Below are positions 10,966 to 22,615 of a stretch of DNA of 64,000 bases, piece by piece. This DNA comes from Hofstenia miamia (lineage: Eukaryota > Xenacoelomorpha > Acoela): NCBI GenBank assembly GCA_004352715.1, contig SCFE01000088.1, positions 1,029,947 to 1,093,946 of the forward strand, in the 5' to 3' direction. The translations under genes and the position numbers were made by a program. The first letter of the stretch is position 1, and every line of letters starts with the position of its first letter. The notes beneath the pieces were generated by a model, which was not told the DNA's origin, did not search any database, and saw nothing but the letters and a program-made list of their open reading frames with translations.

Positions 10966-13284
10966 CCTCGCCATCCAAAGGTGGTCTCCCATTTCAATTC
11001 CTTCACAAGGCCCGACTTGGAATTCCCATTGACTAGGCATTACCTCCGCATTTGTACCAGAAATTTTAACACCTGCTTTTAGACATGTTTTGTAATGGGC
11101 TTTCATTACTTTACGCCCAAAAACCCGATCTGCGCCAACAGCACAATAATAAGGTCCTAAATGATTCAATAGTATTCTTTGAAAATATCCTTAAATATCA
11201 TACACTGTAAGAAAATATCCAATTATAAATGTGCTCAATAGATTTTAAGGTCACATTTTTCATATTTCATGATATGAATTCGGCTATGCTTCTGTCATCT
11301 CCGTGGTACCGTTACAACTCATTCATTTTGAAATTTTACAATTGATAGGAAAATCAGCTTTCTATTGAGAAAAGGCCACTTTAAAATAAAATGAGAACCT
11401 CACGTTTAAATGCCATGTAGATAAATTTAGTAAAAATTGCCCCCTACTATAATTTTAAGTAGAACAAATGCAATTTCAAAAAAAATGAATTCTTTTCAAT
11501 CTTCTCTTAATCGTACTATTTCAACTTGAAATCAATAGAAAATCAGAAAATAATGTTTCAAAATATCACTAAGTATTGAAGCTACTGTTGATCCAATCAA
11601 ACGAAAATAACAAAAATTATCAAATTTTGAAAAGGAAATGATGTGTTTAAATAGCAGCCTTGGTCTATGGAATGTCAAATGCTTGATACATTGCTTCTAT
11701 AGAGAAGTGCATTAGGTTAATAACAATGTCATAAGCAATTGAAATAGTATATGTATTTCAATAATTTAACCTTTCTTGCAATTTGTTAGAATTAATCAAA
11801 TTTCTTTGTTAAGTTATAAGAAATTCAAATCATTATCATTTAAAATTAATTTCAAATACAGGAATTTGGTAGGATTGTTACATGTACATTGAACAATAAC
11901 TACGTTTGTTTTGGGTTCTAGATACTCACATGAATCAAAGCCCCATACATTTATTAAGTACATGAATAATTCTTGTACAATAAAATAGAATATTACGGAA
12001 TGCAAAGATTGTGGTTTTGACGTCCTAGAGTGCTCTTCCATTGGCATTGTTATACATATGAAAAAAAGACTGTATAAGTGATAATATAAAAATAGAACTC
12101 ATATATTTACTATTTTCAAATGTGTATTTTTAAAATACAAAACATTTTTCTATGATGAGAATAGTATTACATTGCTGGTAGCTAGATACAGTAAATTTAC
12201 TCAGTTGTAATATTCGTAGAAATCTAAAAACCGTATATGATTACACTAATCTTTTAGAATAAATAAACCAATTGAATTTAACTAATGATGACTGAACTGG
12301 GTTTTCGCGATGTTGTAGAAGTAGGCTAAGCTTAATTTATTACCTTGTGGGCCGGGAAAACCATTTTTTGGCCAACGAAATGGTCTGTTATCACTGCCAA
12401 AAATAACATATTCTTGTTCTATTCCAAACCAAGGGTGAGATGACTTCGCCTTTTCCATTATCTAATCACAACTAGGATAATTTACGAAATGCATATATAA
12501 CATAAAATAGATTAAATTCAACGAGTTACATTCAAAGCATGATAAAACGTGTACCTCTTGGCACTTCCTACGGTGATTGGTGTCAGCTGGTGAGCCATCA
12601 TGAGTCAACACCTCAGTAAGTACAAGTTTTGCATTGCCTCCAAAAAAAGGATCGTCGAAAAGTGCAACTGGAATGAGTAAGCAATCTGAGTTTAAACCAG
12701 AGGCCTGTCCTGTGCTAGAACCATCGAAATCCCATCTTGGACAATCTGAAATGGAAATCGATTATTGAATTAACTTATTATTTATGCATTAGAGGCAGAA
12801 AACCATTTTATAATTATACCGGCTAGATTCTGTGTTTCCAGATTTATTTTGTATCATTATTCAAACCTTTTGTTTTAAATGTGTAAATATTTCTCTAATG
12901 TTTTGAAAAATCATAAGCATATTGTTTTTATATTGCTTACTACAAAGAATTTTACTGAAAATCTTGAGTGGTCAACATCATGTTACTTATATCTAAGCAT
13001 TTACGTTTCTAAGATATGATATCCTTAGGTACGTCTTTACTGCATTGATATTTAACGTCATGTAACATTTGGCTAAATTTTACTAATAACATTATTTTTG
13101 TTAAATCATGAATGGTTAATTCTTTACCTGAGGGTACTTTTGGAACAGAAAGCAGCGTTCTCGTTTTGGATCGAAGATGGTTTCCAGTGTTGTCAATCCA
13201 AACATATGTGACTACACAGCCTTTATCATCTGTTTCGAGGTCTAAGTAGCGGGAGAGAATGTTAGAGCTTAAATCTAGCATCAT
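10457..13284 (-). CDS. GLUL: Glutamine synthetase (class II), complete five-exon gene
   Basis: Cytosolic-type enzyme joining ammonia to glutamate with ATP; family members are decamers. Exons on the minus strand: 13128-13284, 12555-12745, 12344-12461, 10832-11156 and 10457-10742. All introns are GT-AG (382, 93, 1187 and 89 bp). Lengths sum to 1077 nt, giving 358 residues plus stop with phases closing exactly, close to the usual 355-375. Visible motifs are [13 protein letters not shown] (residues 57-69), metal-binding GIEQEY (129-134), [27 protein letters not shown], and [12 protein letters not shown] near the end. I chose ATG 13284 because it is the first in-frame ATG and a second ATG follows directly. 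An acceptor-like CAG just upstream (near 13302) means a short extra 5' exon is possible. No targeting peptide is seen. Codons and splice sites look intact. Confidence 0.93.
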
Positions 13285-14974
13285 AAAGTAGAATGATTTT
13301 CTGAGCAAGTGGTCAACCTATTTATTGTATACTATTTAATAAATACAAACAAAATTTTTGGAAGATCAAAATATTGATAACTTTTGAGAATATTTATGTT
13401 TGGTAAATAATTTCATTGTTAAGATTGACAAAGGAACGATAAAAGACATTTTTCAATGACAGGCAAAGTACAATGCTAAATTTAGTATTTCTTAATCTTC
13501 CAAAATAAATACATGAAAAGAAGCATAATATGAACATTAATTTGTTAAGGAAATATACATTGTAGCAATATCAATGGGCTGTTAGACTGATTTATGCTTA
13601 TAATTTCACATGGTTTTTACAATTATAAATGAGATGGAAGTTCTAGCCCTATATATTTAATATATAATAACATACCAAATTACTATAGTACAACAAAACA
13701 TTTTCAGGTAATTAGAAAATTTATCTTTTTTATTCTATTTGAGATCATTGACAAGATTTGAATAATCCAAATTACAATAAATCAGTTAAATTCTGATGGT
13801 CTTATATCTTCTCACTATATGCTGTAGTGTAGACTACATATAATATAATGTAACATATTGTTGTAATTAAATTCCAACATTAATTATACATTTTCAGGAG
13901 ATAATGCTCAGTACTACCATCTTAATATTTCCATTCCAATGGCAATAGTCTTCTTTGTTAGTCCTTTTGCCTACTATGGCGAGCATTTACATTATTAATA
14001 ATAGTTCTGCAGAATTTTCAGAAAAAAAATTTGCATGTAAGATAAACCAAGGAAAACAGCTTTTGCTTGTGAGAACATTAGTAAAGACTTGGGTTTGAAG
14101 ATCTCTGAATAGATTTGCAGCATCTTAAAATGTTGTATTTATAATAAGAATGTAATATTTTTGAAGTATTTTTTGCATTTCTCATAAATACACAGCTTTT
14201 TTATAAGAATAAGTTAATAATTTTTGAGATTCTCAATTATTGGAAAACCAGCTAAAATGATTTTTGTACATTCCTCGATTCTCATTTAGAAATCAATTTT
14301 TAATTCATAAAAGTTCTTTAATTACGCCGTTGACATGCAAAAAGATAGCACTTTTTTTCTAATGAGTGAGATTAGATAAACAGCTAAGCATTAAAAATAT
14401 TTAATGGAAATGCAGATTATCTTGCAATGTTTAGAAGTTGTGAGCATTTTTTGTTGCGAGAACCCGAGACTTAATTGTATTAAAAGCAAAATATTCGTTT
14501 TCCTTCCAATTATGTAAAAAACAATTGATTAATGACATTTGCATTTATGATTTATGTCTCTCTGTTTGCCTAAACAATTTATGTAAGCACTTGCATTGAC
14601 ATTGAAGTTATCAGAATTCACATGCACTTAATGAAGATCCTTATCACTGTTCAATTACTAAGATTTATTGAAAATTGTTTTGATGTGAAATTTCAAAATT
14701 GCAAATAGTGCGTAAGATAGGATATGCAAAGTTTGCATACTTTTACAAATACCTGTATTCAATATCTAATGCATTTGTAAATGTTCTTTTCGCATCAAAG
14801 CAAACATCTCTTATTCTCAATTTTCATAACTTATTTTTCATGCATAGTGAAGAATAAAGACGAACTTTTAGATGATGGGAACATTCACTTATCTATATTA
14901 ATAATGACCATCCTTCCAAATGGCATTTAATTAATTATTTAATAATAATAGTAGTAATTGTAAGAGTCAAAGCA
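13285..14974. other. 5' flank of GS gene, no gene seen
   Basis: AT-rich non-coding sequence. It should hold the GS promoter and any 5' untranslated exon, but I could not identify a TATA box or initiator with confidence. Confidence 0.5.
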
Positions 14975-15253
14975 AATTTATTCTTGAAAGAGATTAGTGC
15001 AAGACTATAACTTACAAGCTATTTACAAAGTAATAATAAAATGAAATCTAATGTAAACGTGTGTGTGTGTGTGTGTGTTTCCTTGGATTTTCTAGCGCTA
15101 TGCAAAATTTTCAAATGTGGGTAATATGTTATTGACGTAAAGAATGCATTGTTTCTGAAATAGGAATGTTCTTGTATTTTTTGTTCGATTTGAATTTCAT
15201 GCTCTAATTACTCCATATCTTAATTGCTGTGTGGTAAAAGCTATAATAATATA

Positions 15254-15294
<41 letters not shown>

Positions 15295-16795
15295 AATGTA
15301 TGTTTGTGTGTTTGGATTTTCTGAGGTTAAATAAAATTTTCTATTGAGTGTAGTGTATTATTGTCGTTTAAAATGCATTGTTTATTGAACGCGAAAGCTT
15401 GCAATTTTTTTGAATTTTTTAAAAATTTTTTCGCTTCATAATTTCATGATCTGAGTTTTTCCATATCTTAGTTGCTGTATGGTGAAGGGTATTATAATGC
15501 TTATCTAGGCATAAAATATTTTGAGAATATTCAATTAATTTAATATATATATTAAAAATTGCGGATTAATCAAATTTGAATATAAATAATATTGAAAAGA
15601 TATGCATTTGAGTTTAGTAGTAAGGAGATAACAGTTTGTATTTTAAAATATAATCGGATGCATTGTCATGTTTTTGAGCGAAATTGAGTGTTTTAAGGGA
15701 CCAATTGAAAGTTTTAGACAGAAGGATGCGATATTTTGAATTTATATTTGTAAGGAGGAATGAAAAAATATATTGAAAGTGCGATAAGCAGAGTGCATTT
15801 ATTAATTGTTTCTGGTATTTATTTGAAATATTTCGAAGATGATAAAGATAAAGCCCTTTTTTTTTAATTTTAGTCATTAAGAATTGTTCGAAATTTATAT
15901 CATTGTGAATTTCAACAACTAAATAGTTAAAAAACTTGCTTTGCTTTATTGGTACGTGATTTATATATTTATATTAAGGTCTATGTTTTTATGATATTTC
16001 TTTGTATCTTAAAACAGAATATTATAAATTGTATTTTTCAATAATTACTTTCTATTGATTTGAGAAATAATTTGTTAAATTTTCGATGTCATTTTAGACA
16101 TTTTTAGTTGCACTCAAGGCATTTCTATCAGCGCCTATACGACAGGTATCATCTGCATATTGAAAAATTTACGTGTTTTTTACCTTATGAGTTATGTCAT
16201 TCACGTAGATTGCAAATAGAATGGGACCGAGAACTGTGCCCTGTGGAACCCCTCAGTCAGTAATAATATATTTTGATTTTTTCCCATTAAGTATAACTCA
16301 TTGTTGTCGATTTTTAAGGATGTTCATTAATAAATTAATAGATTTGTCATTAAATTATTATACATTAATTTATCTTTCAATACGTCAAAATTCATTGAGT
16401 TAAAAACTTTGCAAAAATCTAAAAAGGTAAACGCAACTACATTTATTTAGGGTTAAATTAGATTTTATCTGCTCTGATATTGATAAAATTGCATCATATG
16501 TGCTATAATCTTGCGAAAACCAATTTTTTTCGAGAGAGAATATTTTCTGATTTCAAATACTCGGTTATTTGATTAGTAATTTTTCGAATAATATACTAAA
16601 CGGATGACTAATACAAATGGGTCTATAATTTTTTGCGTTTAAGAAGTCACCTTTTTATATAGAGGACTTATGTCGGTTTTTAATGATTTCCGGAAATTCG
16701 TTGCCAACTATACATTGGTGCTCACAAAAAATATAAAAAAGTGTTTAATAAAGATTGGCAGTCACTTTATTTTGTCTAAGTTATTTTTTATGGTT
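14975..16795 (-). mobile_element. LINE copy A (CR1/L2-like), 3' part, decayed
   Basis: Minus-strand remnant of a non-LTR retrotransposon. The 3' region carries a (GT)n tract at 15059-15078. Its 3'-terminal part appears twice (15060-15240 and 15300-15500), suggesting two truncated insertions or a local duplication. Reverse-transcriptase traces are visible: FQYADDTC at about 16145-16168 (catalytic YADD) and a GVPQGTVLGP-like block at about 16210-16255. A further C-terminal segment (FNWSLKTLNFAQKHD) is read from 15614-15877. The sequence parallels LINE copy C at 30965-32597 along its whole length. Many stops and frameshifts make it inactive. Confidence 0.75.
15246..15290. repeat. (TA)n microsatellite
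   Basis: Run of TA dinucleotides with a few interruptions, within the LINE 3' region. Confidence 0.9.
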
Positions 16796-17513
16796 TCCGA
16801 TTGCATTTTGTCGGTGTAAAGGTACAATTTTTATTTTTTTATAAATTGTTTGTAATTTTTTCCTATTCTAATCTCATTTTCTAAATCATTCCAAATATTA
16901 GAGGCTGCTCGATAAAAACCAGGATAGGAAATACTGCTGCAAATAAATTTGTGATCGTGGATTTACTTTTAAGTAACTTGCCAGAAAAGAATTTGATACT
17001 CGGCCATATTTATGTTTAAATAACATTGAAGCTACATAGAATTGTACTTAATATAGAGGAGATAATATATTATACTTTCGTCTGTATTCACTAACATGAT
17101 CATGCTTACGTGCAAAATTTAATTTTTTTAATGACCAATTAAAAGTTGTTGATAATAAATAGAATAAATAGCGGTTTTTTGTGTTAAAATTAATATAACA
17201 AATGAACAATAATGTAGTTGCGATAAACAAAATGCATGCAATAATTGAACGTGATAATCTGGTCCTAAATTTCTGATATGGTATAGTTGGCTGCAAAAAA
17301 ATGAGACTGAACACCTATTTTTTTAAGCTTTGTGGAAACGTATTGAGACGTTTTAGAGGAAAACTATAAAAATAAAAGACAACGAGAATTTTGTGAACTT
17401 TAAAATGATCAAACAAAAAAGTTAATTAATTAAACTGGTACTTCGTAATTATTTGAAAACACTTACCAAACAAATTTTTTTGCTTTTCAAAGCTTCTACC
17501 TGATTTCTTCGGA

Positions 17514-18662
17514 ATGGAAACGTTGGAACAGCTTGAAAACGNNNNNNNNNNNNNNNNNNNNNNNNNNNNNNNNNNNNNNNNNNNNNNNNNNNNNNNNNNN
17601 NNNNNNNNNNNNNNNNNNNNNNNNNNNNNNNNNNNNNNNNNNNNNNNNNNNNNNNNNNNNNNNNNNNNNNNNNNNNNNNNNNNNNNNNNNNNNNNNNNNN
17701 NNNNNNNNNNNNNNNNNNNNNNNNNNNNNNNNNNNNNNNNNNNNNNNNNNNNNNNNNNNNNNNNNNNNNNNNNNNNNNNNNNNNNNNNNNNNNNNNNNNN
17801 NNNNNNNNNNNNNNNNNNNNNNNNNNNNNNNNNNNNNNNNNNNNNNNNNNNNNNNNNNNNNNNNNNNNNNNNNNNNNNNNNNNNNNNNNNNNNNNNNNNN
17901 NNNNNNNNNNNNNNNNNNNNNNNNNNNNNNNNNNNNNNNNNNNNNNNNNNNNNNNNNNNNNNNNNNNNNNNNNNNNNNNNNNNNNNNNNNNNNNNNNNNN
18001 NNNNNNNNNNNNNNNNNNNNNNNNNNNNNNNNNNNNNNNNNNNNNNNNNNNNNNNNNNNNNNNNNNNNNNNNNNNNNNNNNNNNNNNNNNNNNNNNNNNN
18101 NNNNNNNNNNNNNNNNNNNNNNNNNNNNNNNNNNNNNNNNNNNNNNNNNNNNNNNNNNNNNNNNNNNNNNNNNNNNNNNNNNNNNNNNNNNNNNNNNNNN
18201 NNNNNNNNNNNNNNNNNNNNNNNNNNNNNNNNNNNNNNNNNNNNNNNNNNNNNNNNNNNNNNNNNNNNNNNNNNNNNNNNNNNNNNNNNNNAAAGATATT
18301 GCCAAATTATAGCTGAATTTATGCCTTATGCTGATGCTTTATATGATGATGGATGGATACTCCAACAGGACGGAGCACCCCCGCACACGTCAGCAAAGAC
18401 AAAAAATTGGTTTTCTGAAAATAATATCCAGTTTTTGCAATGGCCACCAAGTTCTGCTGATCTTTCTCCAATCGAAAACGTGTGGCAGATATTGAAAAAT
18501 GACGTTGATAAGAAAAATCCGAAAAATATATCCGATTTAAAAGAAAAAATCCAAGAAAGTCAACACATTTTGACATCTGAAATGAAGTCCAATTTAATGA
18601 AATCAGTTTCAGTTCGTTTGAATGAAGTTATTTCTACAGGAGGAAAACAAATTAGACTTTGA
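17514..18662 (+). CDS. Tc1-family transposase (DD34E), middle hidden by gap
   Basis: The frame opens with METLEQLEN at 17514 and enters the gap. After 18292 it is open to TGA at 18660-18662. The C-terminal part shows WILQQDGAPPHTSAKT (second catalytic Asp) and WPPSSADLSPIENVW (catalytic Glu), with 34 residues between the two, the Tc1 DD34E spacing. The transposase cuts and rejoins DNA at the element's inverted repeats. The visible C-terminal 123 residues contain no stop. The first catalytic Asp and DNA-binding domain lie in the gap, so activity cannot be judged, and the N-terminal frame is only assumed to be continuous. Confidence 0.75.
   Translation: METLEQLENXXXXXXXXXXXXXXXXXXXXXXXXXXXXXXXXXXXXXXXXXXXXXXXXXXXXXXXXXXXXXXXXXXXXXXXXXXXXXXXXXXXXXXXXXXXXXXXXXXXXXXXXXXXXXXXXXXXXXXXXXXXXXXXXXXXXXXXXXXXXXXXXXXXXXXXXXXXXXXXXXXXXXXXXXXXXXXXXXXXXXXXXXXXXXXXXXXXXXXXXXXXXXXXXXXXXXXXXXXXXXXXXXXXXXXXXXXXXXXXXXXXXXXXXXXXRYCQIIAEFMPYADALYDDGWILQQDGAPPHTSAKTKNWFSENNIQFLQWPPSSADLSPIENVWQILKNDVDKKNPKNISDLKEKIQESQHILTSEMKSNLMKSVSVRLNEVISTGGKQIRL
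17542..18291. other. Assembly gap, exactly 750 N
   Basis: Gap inside the Tc1 transposase. With 750 N the element totals about 1.5 kb, so the estimated gap size is plausible. Confidence 0.98.
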
Positions 18663-19614
18663 TGCTTTTTACTTATAGTCCTTAATGTATCTTTAAAATC
18701 TTACCTTTCTTGAGTTGTTATGTTCAGTAGTTCAAAAGTAATATGCCTTTTTTCTAGTCTCATTTTTTTGCAGCTAACTATATAAATATCTAGCGCCAGA
18801 CGCCACTTTTGTAACTTTTTTAAAAGAAATTTATCAAATTTTAAATATTTGTCAATATCAACACCTAAGTTTGTGATATGATCACTGTTTTATTGGAAGG
18901 CTGTTAACAAATAATTCGATCTTGTTTGTTATTTCTTTACAGAATTAAGGGAAAATGCAATGAATCGCGTTTTTTCAATATTAATTTTTAATTGATTGGA
19001 TGAGAAATGCCAAGAAACTTTTGCAATATCATTTTATAAATTTTTGGTAGCCCTAAATGCATCATTATCTGTATTAATCAGGCCATAGTACTGTGCGTTG
19101 AGGCAAACTTCGATCGGTTTCAATATAATTAGATTTCATATTATTCAGTAAAACACGCTGTCTGTTTTCTATTTTCGAAAAAACTCATAAGTAATTTAAT
19201 TGAATTTTGTTGAAATCCGTAATTTTTAAATTTAACCGCCAAAATCTCAAAATTCATTGAATTAATAGCTTTGCTTAACTCTAGAAGGGCTATGCAACTG
19301 GATTTATTTCGAGATTTATTTGAGGATATTTTCTCAAGAATACTATTTCGGAAGTAATTGAACCACTTGTGCTATGCTTAGCGCAGAAACCATGTTATTT
19401 GTATATTCTCAGATACAAGGTATTGGTTGATTTGAATATGCAATAATTTTTCAACTAGTTTACTAATTGGTGCGTTGTTGAGATTGGCCTATAATATTTA
19501 TACAAAGGTGTTATATCTGACTTTTACATTATCTCCGAAAATTCGTTTTCAACCATGCATTGAGCATTGATTAAATGCAAATGATAGATGGTAGCCAAAT
19601 ATATGAAAACTTTC

Positions 19615-19834
19615 TTAACACTAGAAAGTCCAATGATTCTATATCTTAAATTCATGCAGTTGTCAGAATTGCCGCATTCAAGAAAAACTAACGAAAACAA
19701 AATCAAATGAAAGAAAAGTGTCTGAAGAACAAAATAAGGTGATTGTCTATTTAAATTCTCATTATGAGGCATTACAAATGCATTTAATATGTGCAAAGTG
19801 GTCAAATTTGACCGGGTGGACTTTCTAGTGTTAA
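19615..19834. mobile_element. piggyBac-like MITE with TTAA duplication
   Basis: TTAA (19615-19618) is followed by CACTAGAAAGTCCA. The right end is TGGACTTTCTAGTG followed by TTAA (19831-19834), a perfect 14-bp inverted repeat with perfect TTAA flanks. The CACTAGAAAG end resembles the piggyBac terminal CCCTAGAAAG. The 212-bp interior is non-coding and holds GGTCAAATTTGACC-like dyad sequence near the right end. It is inserted in LINE copy B. Confidence 0.85.
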
Positions 19835-21591
19835 CAATATTGTAAGGTAAATGAGTAAAACCTAAAGATTTATTAACGTTTAAATTTTGTTCAGTAGTTT
19901 CTAATTCTCTTAAAGTAGATAGCGAAAATTGAAACGTTGACTTTCAATTTGATTGCCCAAGTTCTGATAGAGGAGATCAAGGCCTTCTATAGAAGGCCTT
20001 GAGGAGATTCAATAAAACTGAAGTTTCTTATTTTTTAAATATCTGATTTAGATGATTTAGTATCATTTTTTCTGAAGTTTCACTATTGAGCACATTTGAT
20101 TTCCCAATAAAACGGCTTATAAATTTCCACTTTTGTTTAGAAGAATTTAATTTTTTTAAAAATTGACGATGTTTTAAAGCTGTGTTTTTGGCGCGTAAGT
20201 CCTTTATTAATTTCTTTGATCTTTCGAAATTAGTCCATTTTATGTTGGTCGGATTATATCTAGCTAGTTCAAAGAGTTTCTGCTTTATTCTTGCGGGATT
20301 CTTAATTACTTGATTATCAATCCCGCCTTAATTAACTCGCCGTGATTTGTTGATTACTCGGAGGTTTTTTAGCGGGTCTACTTTGTTTCGTGCTTGATTG
20401 ATCCGTGCGCAACGTAATTTAACACGTGGGAATCAGAACTTAGGATAACAATATGGTAGAATGGAACATTTTTAAGAACATTTTCCGTGATCTCATCTGA
20501 AGAACTTTTAAAATCCCTAGAAAAAATCGTCTTAAATTTAGAAAGCTTAACTTGAATTGCGTGATCAATGAAGGATTCAAGGATAAATGTTTCATATATA
20601 GGTTCCGACTTAGACAAAACATAATCAATTAATGTCGTCTTTCGTCTGAGTGTTGTTTAGTTTAAGATTATAAATAGCGCATAATTTTTTCAATGAATTT
20701 TTTTCAAAAAAAATGAAATAGTTAATGTTAAAATCATCTAATTTGTATAGTGAATAGTTATTGCTAGGAATATCTGAAATTTCATTGTATTTAAACTTTA
20801 TATACTCTACAAGAAAGTTCTTATTTGGATTAATTTACTTTCCGAAGAATTTAAAGGTGATCTAATTTCGATCCATAATGATTGAAAAACAGAAGAATCC
20901 AATTTAAATTCCTTTCTACGTATTGGATTTAAAACTTTTAGTAGAATTTGCATAATGCCACCACCTCTACTATCCCTATTTTAAAAAAAATTAACAATTT
21001 TGGGATCTGGATTGAGCAAATTTGTATTGATAGCATTGTTTAACCAAGTTTCTGTAATAGAAAAATTAAATTTGAGCAAATGGATTTGCAATTTTAGAAA
21101 ATGATTTTTATTTGAATTCAGACATCTGGCATTTAGATAAATATATTTAAAATTGTCTCTAAGCCGATTCTGTAAGTTTCAAGACACATTAGTTTAAAAT
21201 TTGGCCAGGATAATTGAATTTTTAACAAAGTAGTCATAAGTAAAAATTAAAAAAATTTTTGCTAAGTTTGAGTGATATTTCATAGTAGTGTTGATAACGC
21301 AGTTTGCTCGTGTGTGTGCGTGGTTGGCTCATGTGTATATATTATAGTTTTACATTTTTAAGTAACAATACAAATATGAACAATACGTTCCAAAAGTTTA
21401 CATTGTTCATTGGAATAGGGGATGGTGTAGGGTGGGATGAACAGCGGGCGTTGGCAGTAGAGCACGGCATGTGTTGTAGAAGAAACCACGTCGCTTTTGG
21501 CAATAGCTGACGTAATTATAATCTATATTTTAAAATGGTTGCCGAATAAATGTTCTTTGATCCAAAGATGTCTACTAAAATTCTTTGTATT

Positions 21592-21615
21592 ATATATATA
21601 TATATATATATATAC
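21592..21615. repeat. (TA)n microsatellite at gap edge
   Basis: TA repeat running into the 1000-N gap; the repeat probably broke the assembly. Confidence 0.9.
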
Positions 21616-22615
21616 NNNNNNNNNNNNNNNNNNNNNNNNNNNNNNNNNNNNNNNNNNNNNNNNNNNNNNNNNNNNNNNNNNNNNNNNNNNNNNNNNNNNN
21701 NNNNNNNNNNNNNNNNNNNNNNNNNNNNNNNNNNNNNNNNNNNNNNNNNNNNNNNNNNNNNNNNNNNNNNNNNNNNNNNNNNNNNNNNNNNNNNNNNNNN
21801 NNNNNNNNNNNNNNNNNNNNNNNNNNNNNNNNNNNNNNNNNNNNNNNNNNNNNNNNNNNNNNNNNNNNNNNNNNNNNNNNNNNNNNNNNNNNNNNNNNNN
21901 NNNNNNNNNNNNNNNNNNNNNNNNNNNNNNNNNNNNNNNNNNNNNNNNNNNNNNNNNNNNNNNNNNNNNNNNNNNNNNNNNNNNNNNNNNNNNNNNNNNN
22001 NNNNNNNNNNNNNNNNNNNNNNNNNNNNNNNNNNNNNNNNNNNNNNNNNNNNNNNNNNNNNNNNNNNNNNNNNNNNNNNNNNNNNNNNNNNNNNNNNNNN
22101 NNNNNNNNNNNNNNNNNNNNNNNNNNNNNNNNNNNNNNNNNNNNNNNNNNNNNNNNNNNNNNNNNNNNNNNNNNNNNNNNNNNNNNNNNNNNNNNNNNNN
22201 NNNNNNNNNNNNNNNNNNNNNNNNNNNNNNNNNNNNNNNNNNNNNNNNNNNNNNNNNNNNNNNNNNNNNNNNNNNNNNNNNNNNNNNNNNNNNNNNNNNN
22301 NNNNNNNNNNNNNNNNNNNNNNNNNNNNNNNNNNNNNNNNNNNNNNNNNNNNNNNNNNNNNNNNNNNNNNNNNNNNNNNNNNNNNNNNNNNNNNNNNNNN
22401 NNNNNNNNNNNNNNNNNNNNNNNNNNNNNNNNNNNNNNNNNNNNNNNNNNNNNNNNNNNNNNNNNNNNNNNNNNNNNNNNNNNNNNNNNNNNNNNNNNNN
22501 NNNNNNNNNNNNNNNNNNNNNNNNNNNNNNNNNNNNNNNNNNNNNNNNNNNNNNNNNNNNNNNNNNNNNNNNNNNNNNNNNNNNNNNNNNNNNNNNNNNN
22601 NNNNNNNNNNNNNNN
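21616..22615. other. Assembly gap, exactly 1000 N
   Basis: Flanked by a TA repeat on the left and an ATG repeat on the right. Confidence 0.98.

Larger units (their letters stand above)
17284..18780 (+). mobile_element. Tc1-like DNA transposon with TIRs and TA duplication
   Basis: The left end TAGTTGGCTGCAAAAAAATG (17284 on) matches in reverse the right end CATTTTTTTGCAGCTAACTA (ending 18780), with one mismatch. A TA dinucleotide flanks each side (17282-17283 and 18781-18782), the expected Tc1/mariner target duplication. The full span is 1497 bp, normal for Tc1, although 750 N sit inside. It is inserted in LINE copy B, whose sequence resumes on the far side. Confidence 0.88.
16796..21250 (-). 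mobile_element. LINE copy B, interrupted by a Tc1 element and a MITE
   Basis: A second minus-strand LINE of the same family. The 3' part lies at 16796-17281 (C-terminal RT segment FNWSLKKLNFARKHD) and continues beyond the Tc1 insertion from 18783. Endonuclease-end coding is visible at 20378-20628, where YETFILESFIDHAIQ parallels YLMFESFSDHALC in copy C. DNA near 20020-20300 aligns by eye with copy C at 44230-44390. The catalytic-region SDH has become IDH here. It extends to about 21250, where similarity fades. Heavily decayed. Confidence 0.65.

Noticed and set aside
11157-12343. A 77-codon frame inside GS intron 3
   Set aside because: It lies between well-defined splice sites and shows no motif.
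15059-15078. (GT)n tract as a promoter or Z-DNA element
   Set aside because: The same tract occurs at the matching place in another LINE copy, so it belongs to the LINE 3' region.
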